A stretch of DNA of 64,000 nucleotides from assembly GCF_003217355.1 (NCBI RefSeq), contig NZ_QJTK01000001.1, positions 434,001 to 498,000 on the forward strand, given 5' to 3'. Below the pieces are notes generated by a model. The model did not search any database, was not told the origin of the DNA, and saw nothing but the letters and a program-made list of their open reading frames with translations. Below, piece after piece: positions 60,514-64,000 of the stretch. The translations under genes were made by a program, and so were the position numbers. Position 1 is the first letter of the stretch; the number at the start of each line of letters is the position of its first letter. Source of the stretch: Rhodobacter viridis (GTDB lineage: Bacteria > Pseudomonadota > Alphaproteobacteria > Rhodobacterales > Rhodobacteraceae).

Positions 60514-61692
60514 ATGAACGGGGCAGATACCGCCTGGGTCAGCATGGCGACGGCACTTGTGCTGTTGATGACGCTGCCGGGCCTCGCGCTTTTCTACGGC
60601 GGGCTCGTGCGTGCGCGCAACGTGCTGTCGATCTTCATGCAGTGCTTCGCGCTGGCCGCGGCCATGAGCATTCTCTGGCTGCTGGCAGGCTATTCCATCG
60701 CCTTTGGCGGTGTCGGCGGTGTCTGGGGCGGTCTCGGCCGTGTCGGTCTGATCGGCGTCACGGTCGACAGCCTGCACGGCACCCTGCCCGAGGTGCTGTT
60801 CTTTGCCTTCCAGATGACCTTCGCCGTGATCACACCGGCGCTGATCCTCGGCGCCTTCGTCGAGCGGGTGAATTTCTGGTGGGTCTTCACCTTCTCGGCG
60901 CTCTGGATGCTGCTGGTCTATGCGCCGGTCGCGCATTGGATCTGGGGCGCGGGCTTCATGTCGGACGGCGGTCTGTTCGGCGCAAAGGGCACGCGCGATT
61001 TTGCGGGCGGCATCGTCGTGCATGAAACCGCCGCGCTGGCGGCGCTGCTGCTGGCCGTGATGATCGGGCCGCGCCGCAACCGCCACACGCCGCCGCACAA
61101 CCCGGGCATGGTCGCCATCGGCGCGGGTCTGCTCTGGGTCGGCTGGTTCGGCTTCAACGGCGGATCGGAGCTTGCGGCCGATGGCACTGCCGCGATGGCG
61201 ATTACCGCAACGCATCTGAGCGCCGCCGCCGCCTCACTGTCATGGATGTTCTGGGAACGGATCAAGTTCGGACGGGCCTCGCTCATCGGCATCGTCACGG
61301 GCTCGATCGCGGGACTTGCCTCAGTGACCCCGGCCTCGGGCTATGTCTCGCCGCTGCAAGCGGTGATTATTGGCACGATCGCGGGCATCCTTTGCCAGGA
61401 AGCCGTGCTTCTCGTGCGCGAGCGGATGAAACTCGACGACTCGCTTGACGTCTTTGCCGTGCATGGTGTCGGCGGGATCTTCGGCACGATCATGGTCGCC
61501 GTGTTCGGAGCGGCGAGCTTCACCGCGCAACTTGGCGCCCTTCTGATTGTCGGGATTTACACCCTTGCGCTGACCTGGGTTCTGGCCCGCGCTGTCGCGC
61601 TGGTCTTCCCGATGCGCGTCGACAAGGAATCCGAGACGAACGGTCTCGACATCTCGACCCACGGCGAGCGCGCCTACGACTTGAACTCCTGA
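60514..61692 (+). CDS. amt: ammonium transporter, Amt family
   Basis: Inner-membrane ammonium channel/transporter. 392 residues, about 11 transmembrane helices; LPGLALFYGGLVRARNVLS is the Amt opening, the pore histidines are in DFAGGIVVHETAAL and VFAVHGVGGIFGT. No glnK gene is adjacent, unlike the usual glnK-amtB pair; R. capsulatus is known to have both AmtB and a separate AmtY, and this stand-alone gene fits AmtY. AGGAGGA precedes the ATG. Ends at a strong terminator. Confidence 0.95.
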   Translation: MNGADTAWVSMATALVLLMTLPGLALFYGGLVRARNVLSIFMQCFALAAAMSILWLLAGYSIAFGGVGGVWGGLGRVGLIGVTVDSLHGTLPEVLFFAFQMTFAVITPALILGAFVERVNFWWVFTFSALWMLLVYAPVAHWIWGAGFMSDGGLFGAKGTRDFAGGIVVHETAALAALLLAVMIGPRRNRHTPPHNPGMVAIGAGLLWVGWFGFNGGSELAADGTAAMAITATHLSAAAASLSWMFWERIKFGRASLIGIVTGSIAGLASVTPASGYVSPLQAVIIGTIAGILCQEAVLLVRERMKLDDSLDVFAVHGVGGIFGTIMVAVFGAASFTAQLGALLIVGIYTLALTWVLARAVALVFPMRVDKESETNGLDISTHGERAYDLNS

Positions 61693-61716
61693 TCACAAGT
61701 CCCTGTCAGATAACAG

Positions 61717-61742
61717 AAAGGCCGCCGATGGGCGGCCTTTTT
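61717..61742 (+). terminator. terminator of the ammonium transporter gene
   Basis: Perfect 10-bp stem AAAGGCCGCC-GATG-GGCGGCCTTT running into TTTTT, 24 bases after the stop. Its flanks may also serve the convergent RatA-like gene. Confidence 0.88.
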
Positions 61743-61764
61743 CATGATCGAGATAGGCAGTATC

Positions 61765-62235
61765 TCAGCTCTGCACGCGCCCGGACCAGCCGTAAAGCGC
61801 GATGGCCCGATCCTCGAACGCCTTCACGATCATCCGCATCGCCTGATCGAAGACGATACCAATAACCCCTTGAAGCAGCGCATTCTTGAATTCGAAATCG
61901 ACATAAAAATCGACTTCACAGCCGCCCGGCCGATCCGAGAATTGCCACCACGAATGCATGTGCTTGAACGGCCCGTCGAGGTATTGCGTATCGACGCGGA
62001 AGTTTTCCGGGTCCAGCACCACCCGCGATCCGAAGCGCTCGCGGAAGACCTTGAACGAGATCACCAGATCCGCTTCCATCAGTTCCGTGCCCGGGCGCGG
62101 TCCCGGCTTGCGGGCGCGGATGCGCGCCGCCGAGTTCCAGGGCAGGAACTCCGGATACCGCGCGACATCGGCCACCAGCGCATACATCTGCGCCGCCGAA
62201 TAGGGCATGAAACGCTGTTCAGTGTGCCGCGGCAT
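61765..62235 (-). CDS. RatA/COQ10-family START-like protein
   Basis: 156 residues; a START/polyketide-cyclase fold with [24 protein letters not shown] and [26 protein letters not shown], then [16 protein letters not shown]. Homologs bind ubiquinone (COQ10, needed for respiration) or act as ribosome anti-association factor (RatA); the sequence does not decide, although the ubiquinone role fits a respiring phototroph. GGGAGA precedes ATG 62235; divergent from hpt. Confidence 0.9.
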   Translation of the reverse strand: MPRHTEQRFMPYSAAQMYALVADVARYPEFLPWNSAARIRARKPGPRPGTELMEADLVISFKVFRERFGSRVVLDPENFRVDTQYLDGPFKHMHSWWQFSDRPGGCEVDFYVDFEFKNALLQGVIGIVFDQAMRMIVKAFEDRAIALYGWSGRVQS

Positions 62236-62316
62236 CGTGCCCGTCTCCCTTTTCCCGCGCCTCTTCTTGCGATAAAGCAACTGAATTGCAAGGGCCGAGA
62301 GGCCGCAGGAGGAACG

Positions 62317-62865
62317 ATGTCGCAAAGCGGTTACGTAATCGACCAGATGATCTCGGCCAAAGCCATCGCGGCCCGCGTCGAGGCGCTGGGGGCCGAAATC
62401 ACCGAGGCGTTCAGAGACACCGACCGTCTGGTCGTCGTGGGGCTTTTGCGCGGCTCCTTCGTCTTCATCGCCGATCTGATCCGCGAAATCGGCGTGCCCT
62501 GCGAAGTCGATTTCCTCGAGGCTTCAAGCTACGGGAATGAAACCACCTCGACGCGCGAAGTTCGTGTTCTCAAGGACTTGCGCGGCACAATTGGCGGGCG
62601 CGACGTGCTGGTTGTCGAAGATATCGTCGACACCGGCCATACGATTTCGAAAGTCATGGAGATGCTGCGGGCGCGCTCACCGCGGCGGATCGAATGCTGC
62701 GCCATGCTCGACAAGCCCTCGCGCCGCGAAGTCGATGTGAAGGCGCGCTGGACAGGCTTCCAGATCCCCGACGAATTCGTCGTCGGCTACGGTCTCGATT
62801 ATGCGCAAAACCACCGCAACCTGCCCTTCATCGGCACGGTGCGTTTCACCGAACCGCAGAAGTGA
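62317..62865 (+). CDS. hpt: hypoxanthine phosphoribosyltransferase
   Basis: Salvages hypoxanthine/guanine with PRPP. 182 residues: flexible-loop [14 protein letters not shown] motif [15 protein letters not shown], and the purine-contact [28 protein letters not shown] lies before ATG 62317; the open frame reaching back to 61744 overlaps the opposite gene and is rejected. Confidence 0.95.
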   Translation: MSQSGYVIDQMISAKAIAARVEALGAEITEAFRDTDRLVVVGLLRGSFVFIADLIREIGVPCEVDFLEASSYGNETTSTREVRVLKDLRGTIGGRDVLVVEDIVDTGHTISKVMEMLRARSPRRIECCAMLDKPSRREVDVKARWTGFQIPDEFVVGYGLDYAQNHRNLPFIGTVRFTEPQK

Positions 62866-62866
62866 C

Positions 62867-62906
62867 ACGGCCTTCCGGGCCGGGGTCCGCCCCAGCCCGG
62901 AGCCGT
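62867..62906. terminator. hairpin between hpt and helX
   Basis: ACGGC, TCCGGGC and GGGG pair with CCCC, GCCCGGA and GCCGT around loop TCCG: 16 pairs with a 2-base bulge and one mismatch. Between convergent genes; no U run. Confidence 0.6.
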
Positions 62907-62910
62907 CTGG

Positions 62911-63441
62911 TTACTCGCCTTCGCCCGCCAGCAGCGGGTCCAGCTTTTCTGTGATCACATCCTCGGTCAGCGGCCCGGCGATACGGGTCACGATCCGCCC
63001 CTCGCCATCGACGACGAAGGTTTCGGGCACCCCGGCGACGCCCCAATCCAGCCCCATCTTGTTGCCCGGATCGGCCCCGAGCTTCGTGTAGGGGCTGCCC
63101 ATCTCGCCAAGGAAGGCCTGCGCCTTCTCGGGCGTGTCTTTCCAGTTCACACCCATAATCGCGATTCCGTCCTGCTTCAGACCGATCAGATTCGGATGCT
63201 CGACGCGGCAAGGCGCGCACCAGGAGGCCCAAAAGTTCACCAGCTTCATCTTGCCATCGCGCAGATCGGCGTCGGTGAACGGCACCTCGGCCCCCAGCTG
63301 CACGAGCTGCACGGGCGGCGCCTCTTTCCCTGCAAGCGCGGTCGGCATGTCATTCGGGTCGTTCTGCTGCATGGCAAAGTAGCCTGCGCCAACAAAGCCC
63401 GCCATCACGATGAGCGGAAGAAACATCAAGGGTTTAGCCAT
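62911..63441 (-). CDS. ccmG: periplasmic thiol:disulfide oxidoreductase for cytochrome c maturation
   Basis: Reduces the heme-binding cysteines of apocytochrome c. Known in R. capsulatus as HelX. 176 residues: N-terminal membrane anchor about 5-24 (LMFLPLIVMAGFVGAGYFA), then a thioredoxin fold with Cys75 and Cys78 in NFWASWCAPCRVEHP and GVPETFVVDGEGRI carrying the cis-Pro. Its ATG lies 8 bases inside the end of helD. Last gene of helABCDX. Confidence 0.96.
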   Translation of the reverse strand: MAKPLMFLPLIVMAGFVGAGYFAMQQNDPNDMPTALAGKEAPPVQLVQLGAEVPFTDADLRDGKMKLVNFWASWCAPCRVEHPNLIGLKQDGIAIMGVNWKDTPEKAQAFLGEMGSPYTKLGADPGNKMGLDWGVAGVPETFVVDGEGRIVTRIAGPLTEDVITEKLDPLLAGEGE

Positions 63442-63592
63442 CGGTCTTCATCCGTTCCTCTTGCGCTTTGAGCGCCCGTTTCACCTTCGCGCCGCGCATC
63501 AGCGTCACCAAGATCAACCCAGCGAGCAGCGCCAAAGTCGCCCCCCAGGAGCCGAGGATCGTGACGGTGTATTTTCCGAACTCCGGCATCAT
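63434..63592 (-). CDS. ccmD: heme exporter protein D
   Basis: Small membrane protein releasing holo-CcmE from the CcmABC complex; HelD in R. capsulatus. 52 residues: a single transmembrane helix (VTILGSWGATLALLAGLILVTL) and a charged, Lys-rich cytoplasmic tail. Its ATG overlaps the helC stop (ATGA) and its end overlaps the helX start, so translation of all three is coupled. Confidence 0.93.
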   Translation of the reverse strand: MMPEFGKYTVTILGSWGATLALLAGLILVTLMRGAKVKRALKAQEERMKTDG

Positions 63593-64000
63593 GCCATGCG
63601 CTCCCTTTGTTCCAGCGCCTTCAGCCGGCGGGACCGGATTTCCGTGCGGGTGCGCAGCAACAGCAGCGTCACGAACAGCATCCCGAAGCCGCCGATCGAC
63701 AACACCAGAGGTTGCCAATAAACATCCGCAATGTGCTGCTCCTTGTCGAGGCTGAGCGTCGACCCCTGATGCAGTCCCTGGTTCCAGAAGATCGCCGCAT
63801 AGCGCGAGAGCACCGCGAAGACCGAGCCCACCAAGCACAGCACGCCGGTCAGATCGGCGGCGGTATCGGGGTTCTCGATCGCCTCCCACAACGCCATGTA
63901 GCCCAGATAGAACAGGAACAGGATCAGGAACGAGGTCAGGCGCGGGTCCCATTCCCACCAGGTGCCCCACATCGGCTGCCCCCAGAACGCCCCGGTGATC
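63589..64000 (-). CDS. ccmC: heme ABC exporter permease CcmC (5' part cut)
   Basis: Loads heme onto CcmE; HelC in R. capsulatus. The window holds the C-terminal 137 codons, beginning ITGAFWGQPMWGTWWEWDPRLTS. This is the Trp-rich WGxxWxWD heme-handling motif, followed by about three transmembrane helices. The start and N-terminal helices lie beyond the right edge. Confidence 0.95.
   Translation of the reverse strand, partial: ITGAFWGQPMWGTWWEWDPRLTSFLILFLFYLGYMALWEAIENPDTAADLTGVLCLVGSVFAVLSRYAAIFWNQGLHQGSTLSLDKEQHIADVYWQPLVLSIGGFGMLFVTLLLLRTRTEIRSRRLKALEQRERMA

Overview
The window is almost certainly chromosomal DNA of a purple non-sulfur alphaproteobacterium of the genus Rhodobacter, most likely R. 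capsulatus or a very close relative. It is GC-rich, genes overlap by ATGA or TGATG, and two gene orders are characteristic: a form II Calvin-cycle operon (cbbR-cbbF-P-T-G-A-M-E-Z-Y with qor behind cbbR) and a dusB(nifR3)-ntrB-ntrC-ntrY-ntrX-hfq-hflX block. I saw no rRNA, tRNA, CRISPR array, insertion sequence, integrase or phage gene. The species name is inference; the gene assignments rest on motifs seen in the translations.

Layout. 1-12.7 kb: glycogen and alpha-glucan metabolism, with a truncated GH13 alpha-glucosidase on the minus strand and a plus-strand operon glgP-glgB-glgC-glgA-glgX-pgm ending in a strong hairpin. 12.7-25.5 kb: qor and cbbR (minus), then the cbbII operon, with a thioredoxin-fold gene inserted between cbbE and cbbZ and a DUF442-type gene behind cbbY. 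25.6-28.5 kb: an orphan LuxR-type regulator, then tsf and rpsB (minus). 28.7-34.8 kb: psuK-psuG, a DUF502 membrane protein, 3-hydroxybutyrate dehydrogenase with an unusual upstream promoter/terminator unit, an orphan family 5 solute-binding protein coupled to a 38-residue entericidin-like lipoprotein, and an acidic CsbD-like protein. 34.9-38.4 kb: acyl-CoA ligase, CPWC DsbA-family protein and MFS exporter. 38.4-50.7 kb: mfd, a small membrane protein, hemB, a SYLF lipoprotein, a lytic transglycosylase, ssb, a beta-hydroxyacid dehydrogenase, a penicillin-acylase family enzyme, hflX and hfq. 50.9-58.1 kb: ntrX, ntrY, ntrC, ntrB, dusB (minus). 58.2-64 kb: ispDF, pgpA, cinA-like, an ammonium transporter, a RatA/COQ10 protein, hpt, and the 3' part of the cytochrome c biogenesis genes helC(ccmC)-helD(ccmD)-helX(ccmG), running off the right edge.

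How it works together. The first 25 kb is a carbon hub: the cbb genes fix CO2 into triose and hexose phosphates, pgm links hexose phosphates to glucose-1-phosphate, glgC/A/B build glycogen, and glgP/X and the glucosidase break it down. The ntr block plus the ammonium transporter form the nitrogen side. The points most worth a second look are a compact promoter-hairpin-terminator unit upstream of bdhA (small RNA or attenuator), a dispersed intergenic repeat with copies in four intergenic regions, near-identical CbbR-type half-sites 31 bp apart, and stable hairpins bracketing cbbA-cbbM.
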